From assembly GCF_900102965.1 (NCBI RefSeq), contig NZ_FNGM01000001.1, positions 186,001 to 250,000 on the forward strand: a stretch of 64,000 nucleotides of DNA, in the 5' to 3' direction. The stretch's first letter is position 1. Every line of letters begins with the position of its first letter. This DNA is from Paenibacillus jilunlii. Lineage in GTDB: Bacteria; Bacillota; Bacilli; Paenibacillales; Paenibacillaceae. Shown piece after piece: positions 32,960-41,749 of this stretch. Position numbers and translations under genes: made by a program. A model generated the notes under the pieces. That model worked only from the letters and a program-made list of their open reading frames with translations, searched no databases and was not told where the DNA came from.

Positions 32960-34204
32960 ATGAAATGGTTGGCCAAAATAGTATTGTGCGCAGCAGTTGC
33001 AGCAGCAGGTTTTACGTCACTTCCGGCAGAAGGTGTTAAGGCTGCTGCAGGCGGTGTCCGTATCGTACTTGATGGATATCCGCTACCTTTTCCGGTAGAA
33101 CCGGCGGTGATGAGCGGGACTACGATGGTGCCTTTCCGGGCAATCTCCGAGGCACTGGGTGTCAAGGTGGAATGGAATCAGGCGGCTAAGCAAATCACAG
33201 CAACCCATAAAGAGGCTTCAGGCACCCAAAAAGTAATACTGACCTTGGGCAGAAAAAGTGCAACGGTGAACGGTTCGGCCGTGAAGCTGGCCGTTGCTCC
33301 GCAGAACATCCGCGGCACCACGATGATTCCGCTCAGTTTTTTTGGCCAGCAGTTCGGTGCAGGCGTATCCTGGAATCAGGCAGCAAAGACGGTGTCGATC
33401 ACCTCACCGAAAAAAGATTTATATACCCTTGGGTTCTATGCGCAGGGAGCGTACGGTGAGGTTTCCCTGATCCCGGCTTTTGACGCCGTTGCCTTTGGCT
33501 GGAGCCGGATTGACCGCAGCGGCCAATACACGACCTCGGGGACAGAGTTCAGATGGCCGCAGGCCGCCGGTGATGTCACACCGGAATCGATTGTCCAGAA
33601 TGCCGCATCCGGAGGAACAGCACCTTATCTGATGGTATATTCAGGGGACAAGGAATTGGAGCTGACCAAAAATGTGGAGGATCTGCAGCTTCAGCAGAAG
33701 ACGATTGCCGGTATCATCGATACTGCAACGCAGAAGGGATTTCAGGGGATCGCCCTTGACCTGGAGGGACTGGGCATGACCGGGGACAAGACGGTTGTGC
33801 AGAACCAGTACAACACTTTTGTCAAGAATCTGTCCGCCAAAGCCAAGGCCGCGAACCTCAAGCTTACGGTCATTCTGCATCCGCTCAACAGCTCCTATAA
33901 AGGTTATGATTATAAGACGCTGGCTACGATTGCCGACGATCTGGTGATTATGGCTTACGCTTATGAAGGTGAAACCGGACCGGAGCCGATGAACAAGGTG
34001 GATGAATCCATCCGTCTGGCCCTCCAGCAGGTCAGCAAGGACAAGCTGATCCTGGGCATATCGGTATACAGTGAGAATGAAACCTCGGTCAATGCCAAGA
34101 TCGGCCTGGCCAAACGTTATGGCCTCAAGGGTATCGCCATCTGGCGCCTCGGTCTGATCGGGCAGCCGGTGTGGAGCGAAATGGGAGAGTCGGTAGAATT
34201 GTAG
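32960..34204 (+). CDS. secreted stalk-domain protein with GH18-like barrel
   Basis: 414 residues from ATG 32960 (GGGGAA upstream; an alternative ATG at 32945 would lengthen the signal peptide). A Sec signal peptide (MKWLAKIVLCAAVAAAGFTSLPAEG) is followed by a stalk domain with two repeats, VPFRAISEALGVKVEWN and IPLSFFGQQFGAGVSWN. From about residue 155 a glycoside hydrolase family 18-like barrel follows. The segment GFQGIALDLEGLG matches the family DxxDxDxE strand only partly: it reads ALDLEG with a single D-L-E, as in spore-cortex and SleL-like members. VIMAYAYEGE and a late IAIWRLGL fit the barrel ends. It probably binds or trims wall glycan. Confidence 0.8.
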   Translation: MKWLAKIVLCAAVAAAGFTSLPAEGVKAAAGGVRIVLDGYPLPFPVEPAVMSGTTMVPFRAISEALGVKVEWNQAAKQITATHKEASGTQKVILTLGRKSATVNGSAVKLAVAPQNIRGTTMIPLSFFGQQFGAGVSWNQAAKTVSITSPKKDLYTLGFYAQGAYGEVSLIPAFDAVAFGWSRIDRSGQYTTSGTEFRWPQAAGDVTPESIVQNAASGGTAPYLMVYSGDKELELTKNVEDLQLQQKTIAGIIDTATQKGFQGIALDLEGLGMTGDKTVVQNQYNTFVKNLSAKAKAANLKLTVILHPLNSSYKGYDYKTLATIADDLVIMAYAYEGETGPEPMNKVDESIRLALQQVSKDKLILGISVYSENETSVNAKIGLAKRYGLKGIAIWRLGLIGQPVWSEMGESVEL

Positions 34205-34256
34205 AACTTGCTGGATTGAGTAAGCGGGTCCTTATAAATATAGTTTTAAGCGAGCG

Positions 34257-34284
34257 AAAAGGCTGCCGTTGCCGGCAGCCTTTT
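34257..34284. terminator. terminator after the stalk-GH18 gene
   Basis: AAAAGGCTGCCG (34257-34268) and CGGCAGCCTTTT (34273-34284) form a perfect stem, with T-runs in both directions. Confidence 0.85.
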
Positions 34285-34410
34285 GCGCATGTTCGGGAAT
34301 TAGTTCATCCATATCACAACAAATGTCACATTAACTTATGCGGCGAACCTGTATAATTTGTAGGGTTGACCTTAGCGGGAGATATCTTACTTTCAGGAGG
34401 AATACAGAGC

Positions 34411-35364
34411 ATGAGCATGAAATATAAATCACTGGAGCTGGACAAACCGCTGACCTATGAGCTGGAGGGACTGGAGGTCGGGGTAACCTCGAACTGCAAT
34501 TTCCGCTGCGATTACTGCTGTGCATATAACAGAAATGACGGACAGAGCATCAAAGGCAAAGAAGTGATCCGCATCTTGGAGGAGCTGCCGAATCTTAAGC
34601 GGGTTCGTCTCTCCGGCGGAGAAGTCACCCTCAAATTCGAAGATTGTGTGGAAATTGTTAGCTACTGCGCCTCCCGGGGCATTCAGACCCAGTTGAATTC
34701 CAACGGCAGCCTTCTGAACGCAGAGCGGATTGAGCAGCTGGTGAAGGCCGGACTGACTACAATCCACATTTCCTTCAACTTTACGACCGCCGAGGCGTTT
34801 TCGCGTTATTATAATATCCACACCAGCATCTATGACAAAATCAGAGAGAACATCACGATGTTCGCCCAAACCAGTGTGGACGTAGTGCTGGAAACGCTGC
34901 TGTTCAATGAGACACAGGACAACATGCAGGAGATCAGCGATCATGTCTATGCGATGGGAGTTAGAACCCATGAAATTCAGAACAGCATTATTATGGGCCA
35001 TACCGGCTGGAAGGCGATTGCGGCCCGCGAACAATTGAAGAACGCCGTTAACGAGCTGATTGCCCGCAAAAAAGAGGATACGACCCTCTATTTCACCTGC
35101 ATGGACCGTTTTATGGAGCAAATGGGTTTTGAGGAGCAGCCAGGGGTATATTTCCCGCACTGCATTGAAGGCAAGAAGCAGCTTCACCTGCACGGCAATG
35201 GGGATATTCTGATCTCCGAGCTGTGCCACCCGGTCATTATCGGCAATATTTATAAAGGCACTTCGTTAAAGGACCTTTACAGCAACATGCCTGCACCGCT
35301 TTCTGATTTCCTTGACAAGCTTCCTTGCCCGGCACTGGATGCCCTGTTCCCGCAGGAAGGATAA
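34411..35364 (+). CDS. radical SAM protein of unknown substrate
   Basis: 317 residues from ATG 34411, placed by AGGAGG at 34395-34400. It has the canonical cluster motif CNFRCDYC near residues 28-35, the SAM-binding GGE in RVRLSGGEVTL, and a C-terminal region with spaced cysteines (FTCMDRF, PHCIEGKK, ELCHP, LPCPA) that resembles a twitch/SPASM-type auxiliary cluster site. It stands alone between two terminators, with no peptide precursor, transporter or partner enzyme beside it. The closest general resemblance is to MoaA/PqqE-like proteins. The substrate is unknown. Confidence 0.8.
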   Translation: MSMKYKSLELDKPLTYELEGLEVGVTSNCNFRCDYCCAYNRNDGQSIKGKEVIRILEELPNLKRVRLSGGEVTLKFEDCVEIVSYCASRGIQTQLNSNGSLLNAERIEQLVKAGLTTIHISFNFTTAEAFSRYYNIHTSIYDKIRENITMFAQTSVDVVLETLLFNETQDNMQEISDHVYAMGVRTHEIQNSIIMGHTGWKAIAAREQLKNAVNELIARKKEDTTLYFTCMDRFMEQMGFEEQPGVYFPHCIEGKKQLHLHGNGDILISELCHPVIIGNIYKGTSLKDLYSNMPAPLSDFLDKLPCPALDALFPQEG

Positions 35365-35424
35365 ATCCTTAACAAGGAAATCCGCTTGTTTCCCGGCGGA
35401 ATTCCGCCGCAGCATTTATAAGCA

Positions 35425-35456
35425 AGACCGCAGCCTGGTGCTGCGGTCTATTTTTT
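35425..35456 (+). terminator. terminator after the lone radical SAM gene
   Basis: AGACCGCAGC (35425-35434) pairs perfectly with GCTGCGGTCT (35440-35449), followed by ATTTTTT. Confidence 0.88.
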
Positions 35457-35548
35457 CGGCTTCTTGCGGTGAATGTTGTCCATAACTTAGCCGTAAAACA
35501 AGCACCTGTGCCGGGAGAAATTCTATGTTAGGTGTCTGTTTGTGTTTA

Positions 35549-35562
35549 TTTAGTCGACTAAA
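35549..35562. promoter_or_regulatory. 14-bp palindrome, possible operator upstream of the chemoreceptor gene
   Basis: TTTAGTCGACTAAA is a perfect palindrome in the 370-bp AT-rich region before the chemoreceptor gene. No regulator can be assigned. The rest of 35457-35734 shows no gene; an open frame over 35686-35734 continues only as a shadow of the chemoreceptor. Confidence 0.35.
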
Positions 35563-35734
35563 AATTTAAATCTTTAGACCTACAATTCGACAAAATACGA
35601 TAATATACCCTAATTTTCTCCATGTAATATTCACTATCAAAGGCTTAAATCCGATAATTATTGTAATAAATGTTACTGCTTAAAGATGAGAACAGAACTA
35701 CCGAGGAAATCAGGACGGAAGGATGTAGAAGAAG

Positions 35735-37768
35735 ATGAAGATTCGGATGAAGCTATCAGTATTGATGATCGTCGTTACACTGATTTCTACGGTATTAATG
35801 GGGGCTTTTACGTACAGCAAATCTACACGGACCATTCTCAATTTGACCGAAACTGCCATGGCACAAGTCAATACGAACAAAGCGCAGACCATTGGAGCCA
35901 TGATAGACAAAGAAAAGCGCAGCATGGAGCTTGTTGCGGGTGAATCGGAAATTGCCGAGCTGCTGCTGAAGTCCGCAAGCGGAAGTCTTACCAGCGGGGA
36001 CCCGCTCCAGGCTGAGGTGAATGCCAAGTTTCAGCAGATGGTGAAGGATGCGGGCAATCTGGAGCATATGTTTGTGGCCGATATGAGAGGAGTAGGGGTT
36101 GCGGATAGTGATACCAAGCTCATAGGAGCGGATTTCAGCGAAAGAAATTATACGAAAAATGTGCTCAAAACCGCCGGACCGGTCATCAGTGAAACGCTGA
36201 AGTCCAAATCTACAGGCGCATATGTCCTCGCTTTTATACACCCGGTGATGAGCGGCGGCAAGATGATCGGTTTCGTGGGTTCAGCCGTCAACGCGAACAG
36301 TATTATTAAATATCTGGCCGATGCCAAGGTGGCGAATGCGCCTTCTTCCTATGCCTACCTTGTGGATGAGACAGGCAATATTCTGTACCATCCCGATGAA
36401 GCCAAGATCGGATCACCAGTGGAGAATGCACAGATCAAAGCAGTTGTGGAACAGGTGAAGGCTGGTCAGACGGTAGCTGACGGCAATGTAGAATATACCT
36501 TCGAAGGCGCGGAGAAAAAAGCTGCGTTTACCGTTCTGCCGGAAACGAAATGGACACTGGTGCTCACCGGTGATGTCGATGAGGTGATGAAGCCGGTCAA
36601 CAGCATGACGAACTTTATTGTTCTGCTGGGACTAGGGAGCCTGCTGCTGACCTTACTGGTAGGCATCTCTGTGGCTACACGGATTTCTTCGCCGATTATT
36701 AAGCTGACAGAGCTGATTAACCGTACCGCAGAGCTGGACCTCAAATATGATTCACAATATGAGTATCTCACCAAAAATAAAGACGAGACCGGCACCATTG
36801 CCAAAGCGATGTTCCATACACGGACTGTGCTGCGGGAAATGGCCGGCAGTCTGGTTACGATCTCCACCAAGGTGCTGGACAATGCGGAAACGCTGGAGAA
36901 GCTGTCCATTGATGTGCGGGAGAATGCCCATGACAACTCGGCGACTACAGAGCAGCTGTCGGCAGGTATGGAAGAGACAGCAGCCTCTACCGAGGAGATG
37001 ACAGCGGCGATCCATGAGGTTGAGAACAATGTCCGGATGATCTCCGGACGCGTCAAGGAAGGTGCAGGCGTCTCTGTGCAGATCACCGAACGGGCTCTGG
37101 CGCTGCAGCATGATGCCACCGAGTCCATCAGCAATACCCGGGAAATCTATCATTCGGTAAAAGTGGAAATGCAAAAAGCTATTGAGCAGTCGGACTCCAT
37201 TCATGAAATCAACGTCCTCGCCGATACGATTCTTTCCATAACCAGCCAGACCAATCTGCTGGCGCTGAATGCGGCGATTGAGGCGGCGCGGGCCGGAGAA
37301 GCGGGCCGGGGATTTGCCGTGGTGGCGGGGGAAATCCGCAAGCTGGCCGAGAAATCGTCCGAAACGGCGGCAGGCATTCAGGATGTTGTCAAAAATGTCT
37401 ACTCTTCCGTGGAACAGATGAAGGGGAATTCCGAGGCAATCCTGCACTTTATTGATCAGAATGTGCTGGGAGATTATGAGCGGCTTGCGGAGGTCAGCGA
37501 GCAGTACAACAGTGACGCCACGGCGATTAATGGGCTGATGAGCCAGTTCGAGGAAGCCGCCGATCATCTGAACGAGACGGTGTCCAGCATAGCCATTGCT
37601 GTTAACGAGGTAGCAGCTACCGTCAATGAAGGTGCGGTTGGGGTGCAGGACATTGCTGTGAAAACTGCGGATATCGTAGAAAAAACCTTTCACGAGGCAA
37701 AAATGGCTGATGAAAATACACACAGCGCCAAAGAAATGCAGCGGCTGGTGGAACAATTCAAAATATAA
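35735..37768 (+). CDS. methyl-accepting chemotaxis protein
   Basis: 677 residues with a complete transmembrane chemoreceptor plan. TM1 is at about 8-30 ([19 protein letters not shown]), then an extracellular double-Cache-like ligand domain to about 285, TM2 at about 290-312 ([21 protein letters not shown]), a HAMP segment, and the cytoplasmic signalling hairpin whose tip reads [24 protein letters not shown] (here [20 protein letters not shown]), followed by [17 protein letters not shown]. The ligand is unknown. It is monocistronic, between two terminators. GGAAGGA lies 10-16 bp before ATG 35735. Confidence 0.92.
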   Translation: MKIRMKLSVLMIVVTLISTVLMGAFTYSKSTRTILNLTETAMAQVNTNKAQTIGAMIDKEKRSMELVAGESEIAELLLKSASGSLTSGDPLQAEVNAKFQQMVKDAGNLEHMFVADMRGVGVADSDTKLIGADFSERNYTKNVLKTAGPVISETLKSKSTGAYVLAFIHPVMSGGKMIGFVGSAVNANSIIKYLADAKVANAPSSYAYLVDETGNILYHPDEAKIGSPVENAQIKAVVEQVKAGQTVADGNVEYTFEGAEKKAAFTVLPETKWTLVLTGDVDEVMKPVNSMTNFIVLLGLGSLLLTLLVGISVATRISSPIIKLTELINRTAELDLKYDSQYEYLTKNKDETGTIAKAMFHTRTVLREMAGSLVTISTKVLDNAETLEKLSIDVRENAHDNSATTEQLSAGMEETAASTEEMTAAIHEVENNVRMISGRVKEGAGVSVQITERALALQHDATESISNTREIYHSVKVEMQKAIEQSDSIHEINVLADTILSITSQTNLLALNAAIEAARAGEAGRGFAVVAGEIRKLAEKSSETAAGIQDVVKNVYSSVEQMKGNSEAILHFIDQNVLGDYERLAEVSEQYNSDATAINGLMSQFEEAADHLNETVSSIAIAVNEVAATVNEGAVGVQDIAVKTADIVEKTFHEAKMADENTHSAKEMQRLVEQFKI

Positions 37769-37860
37769 ATTTAGTTAATGTAATCTTTAGCCTGTCTTCA
37801 TCTGGATTTAAGCTTGCAGGGGTATAGTAAATCCATAACCCCCCTTTAATATAGCTTTGG

Positions 37861-37891
37861 CCCCGCCGGCTGCCGGCGGGGTCCTTTTTTT
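37861..37891 (+). terminator. terminator after the chemoreceptor gene
   Basis: CCCCGCCGG (37861-37869) pairs with CCGGCGGGG (37873-37881), followed by a long T-run to 37891. Confidence 0.9.
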
Positions 37892-37966
37892 GTCTTTTTA
37901 GCAATCTGGAAGCGGCATTACAACCTCTATTTTTGGTCCATACTGTTACCAAGAGGTGAGGGTCAA

Positions 37967-39292
37967 ATGAGAGATTATTTGCTAAGGCCGGCGGCATATG
38001 AAGAACTGCATGAGCTGCTGGGCAATCCGGGCCAGGAATTCGGGCAGAAGGTGCCGAATCAACGTGCCCCGGATCATGAATTTTTGAGTAAGAATGACCA
38101 AATACAATTGCTGCGGGAGAGCTTTTTACTGCAGATGGTTAGGGATGAGTGGCCCAATCTCCCAGTGGTTAGGGAACGTCTGCAGCAGCTGGGGCTGGCC
38201 CCGCTGGCGGCAGATGATTTGAGGCTGCAGTGTGCAGCGGTAGAAGTGAGAATGCCGGCAGAGATCATGTCAGACCGCCAGGAACGCCGGAACCTGCTCA
38301 ATCTGGCTTTTCACAAGCTCTGCCGGGAAACGTCCTCTGACTGGAAAGGAATCTATCCGTTTGCTGACGCTGCAGATTCGGCAATGATGTATTTTCTTGT
38401 GATCCTGAAACCGGGAGCAGAGCATGCCCGGAAGACCCGGCGATTCATAGAGCAGCTGAACCGCAGCATAGCCAGTGAACTGAAGCTGGAATGTGTGAGC
38501 GGGATTGGCGGGGAAGTGAAGGGATTGAAACGGCTGAAGAACGGTTATACCTCCTGCATGCTGTCCTGGAGCCTGAGCAGCAGCGGTAAGAAAGCTGATG
38601 AGTGTTGCAGTGATCTGGAGCTGTCCCAAGCCTTTACCCCGGAGATTGAACGAAAGCTGAAGCGGGCAGTCGAAAATCCGGACATGCATGGCCTCCGCCA
38701 GCAGCTGGACATTATGCTTAACAACGGCAGAGACACAACTGTTTTTACCTTTCTGGCCCTCAGGCTGGTACTGCTGCTTGCCTCCATTGCCAAAAAGTTT
38801 GAGTTAGGAAGTTCCTCATTGCAGAGGTATGTATGGAACTCCCGGATGTCCATTGTCCATGCCGGCTCGCCCGAAGGGGTACGGAGTTTATTGGACGAGC
38901 TGGCGCAGCTTGTGATGGAAGAAGTGAAGAAGGTCCGCTTCTCAGACGGCTGGCACCTTATTGAGGCCGTCCGGAAATATGCCGGGGAGAATTTCTGCTG
39001 CAGGCTGGAGCTATCCTCCCTGGCAGAGTTGTTTTACTTGAATGAGGCCGATTTGCCAAGACAGTTCAAGCAGCATGTCGGCATAACCTTTAGCGACTAT
39101 ATTACCAAGCTGCGGATAACCAAGGCTGAGCAGCTGCTGCAGCAAAACGAACTCAAGGCGGGTGATATCCCCAGGCTTGCCGGTTATTCCGGGTTCGGCA
39201 GCTTTAGCACTGCCTTCAAAAAATACAGCGGCATAAGCCCCAAAGAATACCGGGAACGGTTTGTACAGGGGCGTGCGGCTAGAGGCTGCTGA
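37967..39292 (+). CDS. AraC-family transcriptional regulator with unassigned N-terminal region
   Basis: 441 residues. The last 100 form an AraC-type double helix-turn-helix: ELSSLAELFYLNEADLPRQFKQHVGITFSDYITKLRITKAEQLL, then AGDIPRLAGYSGFGSFSTAFKKYSGISPKEYRERF. The N-terminal 330 residues resemble the middle region of YesN-type response regulators (an IASELKLECVSGIGGEVKGLKRL segment) but the receiver domain is absent, so it is probably controlled by direct ligand binding or a partner. Ahead of ATG 37967 is AAGAGGTGAGG. Its targets are unknown. Confidence 0.82.
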   Translation: MRDYLLRPAAYEELHELLGNPGQEFGQKVPNQRAPDHEFLSKNDQIQLLRESFLLQMVRDEWPNLPVVRERLQQLGLAPLAADDLRLQCAAVEVRMPAEIMSDRQERRNLLNLAFHKLCRETSSDWKGIYPFADAADSAMMYFLVILKPGAEHARKTRRFIEQLNRSIASELKLECVSGIGGEVKGLKRLKNGYTSCMLSWSLSSSGKKADECCSDLELSQAFTPEIERKLKRAVENPDMHGLRQQLDIMLNNGRDTTVFTFLALRLVLLLASIAKKFELGSSSLQRYVWNSRMSIVHAGSPEGVRSLLDELAQLVMEEVKKVRFSDGWHLIEAVRKYAGENFCCRLELSSLAELFYLNEADLPRQFKQHVGITFSDYITKLRITKAEQLLQQNELKAGDIPRLAGYSGFGSFSTAFKKYSGISPKEYRERFVQGRAARGC

Positions 39293-39377
39293 TGGGGAGT
39301 GTCTGCATCTCCCGATCAATGGTACAATAAGGAAAAGGTATATATCATACCCACTGGATATAGAAGGGAGGATGAGG

Positions 39378-39482
39378 ATGAGGATGAGTAAAAGAAGATT
39401 AGGGTTCCGCTCTATGCAGAGTCTATGGTTGAACAACAATGGCGGTTGTTTGCATAGGGCGGGAAACATAACACCGCTATAA
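39378..39482 (+). CDS. possible small basic protein (weak call)
   Basis: An open frame of about 34 codons, MRMSKRRLGFRSMQSLW..., follows GAAGGGAGG at proper spacing for ATG 39378 (or 39384). A TACAAT lies at 39322-39327. It sits in the 270-bp space between the AraC gene and the CD3324-like gene. The triple repeat ATGAGG at the start is odd, and codon use is unremarkable. Without comparative data it could equally be chance. Confidence 0.25.
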   Translation: MRMSKRRLGFRSMQSLWLNNNGGCLHRAGNITPL

Positions 39483-39562
39483 TAACCTGCAAGAGTAACG
39501 TTGTTCATCCTGTAGACTTTGCCACCTTAAAAAGCAGATTAATTTTAAGGAGCGGAGCTGCG

Positions 39563-39829
39563 ATGAAATATGTTAACGCGGATATAGTATTGCCGGAAAA
39601 CTTGCTGAAGGAAGTCCAGAAATATATACACGGCGGGATGCTCTACGTGCCAAAGCCGGAAGGTATTAAGGCCAAATGGGGTGAGAACTCCGGCGGCAGA
39701 GCATATCTGACCCACAGAAATAATGAGATTCGTAACCAGTATAGGGCAGGGCTCGGCATTGAGCATCTGGCAGAACAATTCTGCCTCTCCTGCGACAGCA
39801 TCAAAAAAATCGTCTATGGCAAGAAATAG
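39563..39829 (+). CDS. CD3324-family small DNA-binding-like protein
   Basis: 88 residues resembling the Bacillota CD3324/Mor-like family: MKYVNADIVLPENLLKEVQKYIHGGMLYVPKPEG, then a basic RAYLTHRNNEIRNQYRAGLGIEHLAEQFCLSCDSIKKIVY, which reads as a C-terminal helix-turn-helix. Members are probable small transcription regulators, function unproven. ATG 39563 follows AAGGAG. A hairpin just past its stop ends the transcript. It is likely monocistronic. Confidence 0.72.
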   Translation: MKYVNADIVLPENLLKEVQKYIHGGMLYVPKPEGIKAKWGENSGGRAYLTHRNNEIRNQYRAGLGIEHLAEQFCLSCDSIKKIVYGKK

Positions 39830-39841
39830 ACGGCTGAAAAG

Positions 39842-39876
39842 GCCGCATCGGATGTTTGTTCCGGTGCGGCTTGTTT
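39842..39876 (+). terminator. terminator after the CD3324-like gene
   Basis: GCCGCATCGGA and TCCGGTGCGGC (within 39842-39870) pair with one G-U, followed by TTGTTT. Confidence 0.65.
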
Positions 39877-39902
39877 AAAATATTAGAATTTATATGCTTC
39901 GC

Positions 39903-39968
39903 GCTATAAATTATCCTTCTATTTCTCGCTGAAACGGGTACCGTCCTTATAAGGATGGTACCCGTTTC
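39903..39968. repeat. 35-bp dispersed repeat (copy A) running into a 38-nt hairpin
   Basis: 39903-39937 matches 48650-48684 at 31 of 35 positions (GCTATAAATYATCC...TTTCTCGCTGAAACGG). The last seven bases open a nearly perfect 38-nt hairpin (39931-39968, GAAACGGGTACC...GGTACCCGTTTC, one G-U pair). The rest of 39969-40225 has no gene that I can support; a TATTATCATATG-like stretch and the GntR ribosome binding site lie there. Confidence 0.6.
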
Positions 39969-40225
39969 CACTTGTGATGGATGCTTGTTTTCTCTGTGCA
40001 ATAAGGATACCACGGCAGCTGACCCAAAAATCAGCTGCCGTTTTCATAAGAATTTTCAACAGAATCTTGCATGGTATTATCATATGTGTTATACATGTAA
40101 TATAACAGACAAACGAGGAGGTTGGCTTGATATGGTTGGATCTACGGCTTCGGCCGTCCCGCATCATCGCGGAGATGGTTTCATGATCCGCTGAAGACGC
40201 GCAGCTGCCATAAGGAGAGATATTC

Positions 40226-40627
40226 ATGTTCATAGAACTCGATCTGCAATCGGAAACCCCGATTTACGCACAACTGGTTGACCAAATTGTCGAAGGGATC
40301 GCCTCCGGTGCTTTGCAGCCGGGGGACCCGCTTCCGTCGGTCCGACGCCTGGCGGAGGACTTGGGGATCAATCTCCATACCGTCAACAAGTCCTACAATT
40401 TGCTCAAGCAAGAGGGTTTTCTTCAAGTACACCGAAAGAAGGGGGTTATCGTTCAGCCCGACGGGATGCCCGGCGTGACTGAGGCGTTCGAGGAGAAGCT
40501 CCGGCGGCAGCTCCGGTCTCTTGCGGCGGCAGCAGCGGTACGCGGCATGACGGAAGAGGTATTCGCGCAGGAGAGCAGGTCGGTGTACCGGAATACCATT
40601 ACAAATCACGGAGGGGAACAGCATTGA
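40226..40627 (+). CDS. GntR-family regulator, YtrA type
   Basis: 133 residues: an N-terminal winged helix (TPIYAQLVDQIVEGIASGALQPGDPLPSVRRLAEDLGINLHTVNKSYNLLKQEGFL) and only a short C-terminal tail, as in the YtrA subfamily, which lacks a full effector domain. ATG 40226 follows AAGGAGAGATA. Its stop overlaps the TTG start of the membrane protein gene, so the two are co-translated; YtrA-type regulators usually repress the membrane/transport operon they head, which fits here. Confidence 0.88.
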   Translation: MFIELDLQSETPIYAQLVDQIVEGIASGALQPGDPLPSVRRLAEDLGINLHTVNKSYNLLKQEGFLQVHRKKGVIVQPDGMPGVTEAFEEKLRRQLRSLAAAAAVRGMTEEVFAQESRSVYRNTITNHGGEQH

Positions 40628-41721
40628 CTGTACTGGAGACGATCTTCATATCCAGCTTTTATTTGTTTGTCGCGTTGATGATCAGCATACAGGCCCATAT
40701 CGGCTTGCAGACCCTGCTGTTCGGCATCACGCTGCCGGCGGAGGCCCTGCAGGATACGGGCGTCCGGGGCATTCGCCGGAATTACGTTTTACTCACCGGT
40801 GGTTTTGCCGTCGTCGTCGGAGCAGCCTGCTTTATAGTGACGCGTCATCAAACGACGAGCCGGAGTTTCCTGTATTGGGCGGCAGCCATCTTGCTTTTAA
40901 TAATGATGTCGTTCTTCGCCATTCGGATCAGCCGGATGTCCGCGTTGCGTTTGAAGGCGGCCAGGGGCTGGCAGGTTGCCATGCAAACAAAGCGCGCAGC
41001 AAACCTCGTGGCCGGCCGGACGCAGGGTTCGGTGCTGAGCTTTTGGTGGTATTCAGCGCATGTCGCCGTGATGGCGCTATGCATCTTCTTTGTCGTTGTG
41101 AGATGGAACGCGATTCCACAGTCGTTCGCGACGCATATGGGGCCGGACGGCCTTCCGGATCAGTACACTTTCAAATCCGTACGGACCGTGTTCATGATGA
41201 ACCTCGTGCAAGCACTGATGATCGTGTTCTTCGCCGGCTATAATCTGATGATCTGCCGTGCCAGGACATCGCTGGATCCCCAGGACCGGGAAGGATCGTT
41301 ACGGAAACAGTTGAAGCTCAAGAAAATCCACTCGATTTCGGCTTGGGGCATTTCGCTGCTGGGAATTGTAAACATAGGGTTGCTGCAAGCCGTAATACTG
41401 TACGGCTGGAATCTCAATCTGCTCGTGCGCTGCAACATCTCGTTCTTAGTATTGTTTTTCTTGACGCTGATCGGCGTCTTGCTTTACCTGCGCTTCAGAG
41501 GTCTTGATCAGATAAGAGACATTCCGTCGCAGGAGGAAAGGCACTGGAAGTGGCTCGGCAGCATTTACGCGAACCCTGAAGACCCGGCGTTATTCGTTCC
41601 GGACCGGTACGGATTCTTATGGACGATCAATATGGCTAATCCGCCCGGTAAGACCGTAGCCGCTGCGATGATAGCCGTTCTGGTGACCGCCATTCTCGTA
41701 ATCATGTTCAATTTTCGATAA
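40624..41721 (+). CDS. DUF1648/DUF5808-like multi-spanning membrane protein
   Basis: 365 residues with about eight hydrophobic segments. The stretch WNAIPQSFATHMGPDGLPD near residues 160-178 matches the DUF1648 IPxHxxxxGxxD pattern, and the C-terminal HWKWLGSIYANPEDPALFVPDRYGFLWTINMANP fits DUF5808. Proteins of this kind occur with YtrA-type regulators; SdpI-like immunity proteins share the DUF1648 part. TTG 40624 overlaps the regulator stop (TTGA). Function unknown; a role in envelope stress or peptide immunity is a guess from related architectures. Confidence 0.78.
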   Translation: MTVLETIFISSFYLFVALMISIQAHIGLQTLLFGITLPAEALQDTGVRGIRRNYVLLTGGFAVVVGAACFIVTRHQTTSRSFLYWAAAILLLIMMSFFAIRISRMSALRLKAARGWQVAMQTKRAANLVAGRTQGSVLSFWWYSAHVAVMALCIFFVVVRWNAIPQSFATHMGPDGLPDQYTFKSVRTVFMMNLVQALMIVFFAGYNLMICRARTSLDPQDREGSLRKQLKLKKIHSISAWGISLLGIVNIGLLQAVILYGWNLNLLVRCNISFLVLFFLTLIGVLLYLRFRGLDQIRDIPSQEERHWKWLGSIYANPEDPALFVPDRYGFLWTINMANPPGKTVAAAMIAVLVTAILVIMFNFR

Positions 41722-41749
41722 ATAAAGCAATCTCGGAAGGAGAGTTCAC

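Noticed and set aside
35620..35670. Sigma-D promoter before the chemoreceptor (CCGATAAT-like -10)
   Set aside because: No TAAA is found at the required 14-16 bp upstream, so the match is to half a promoter only.
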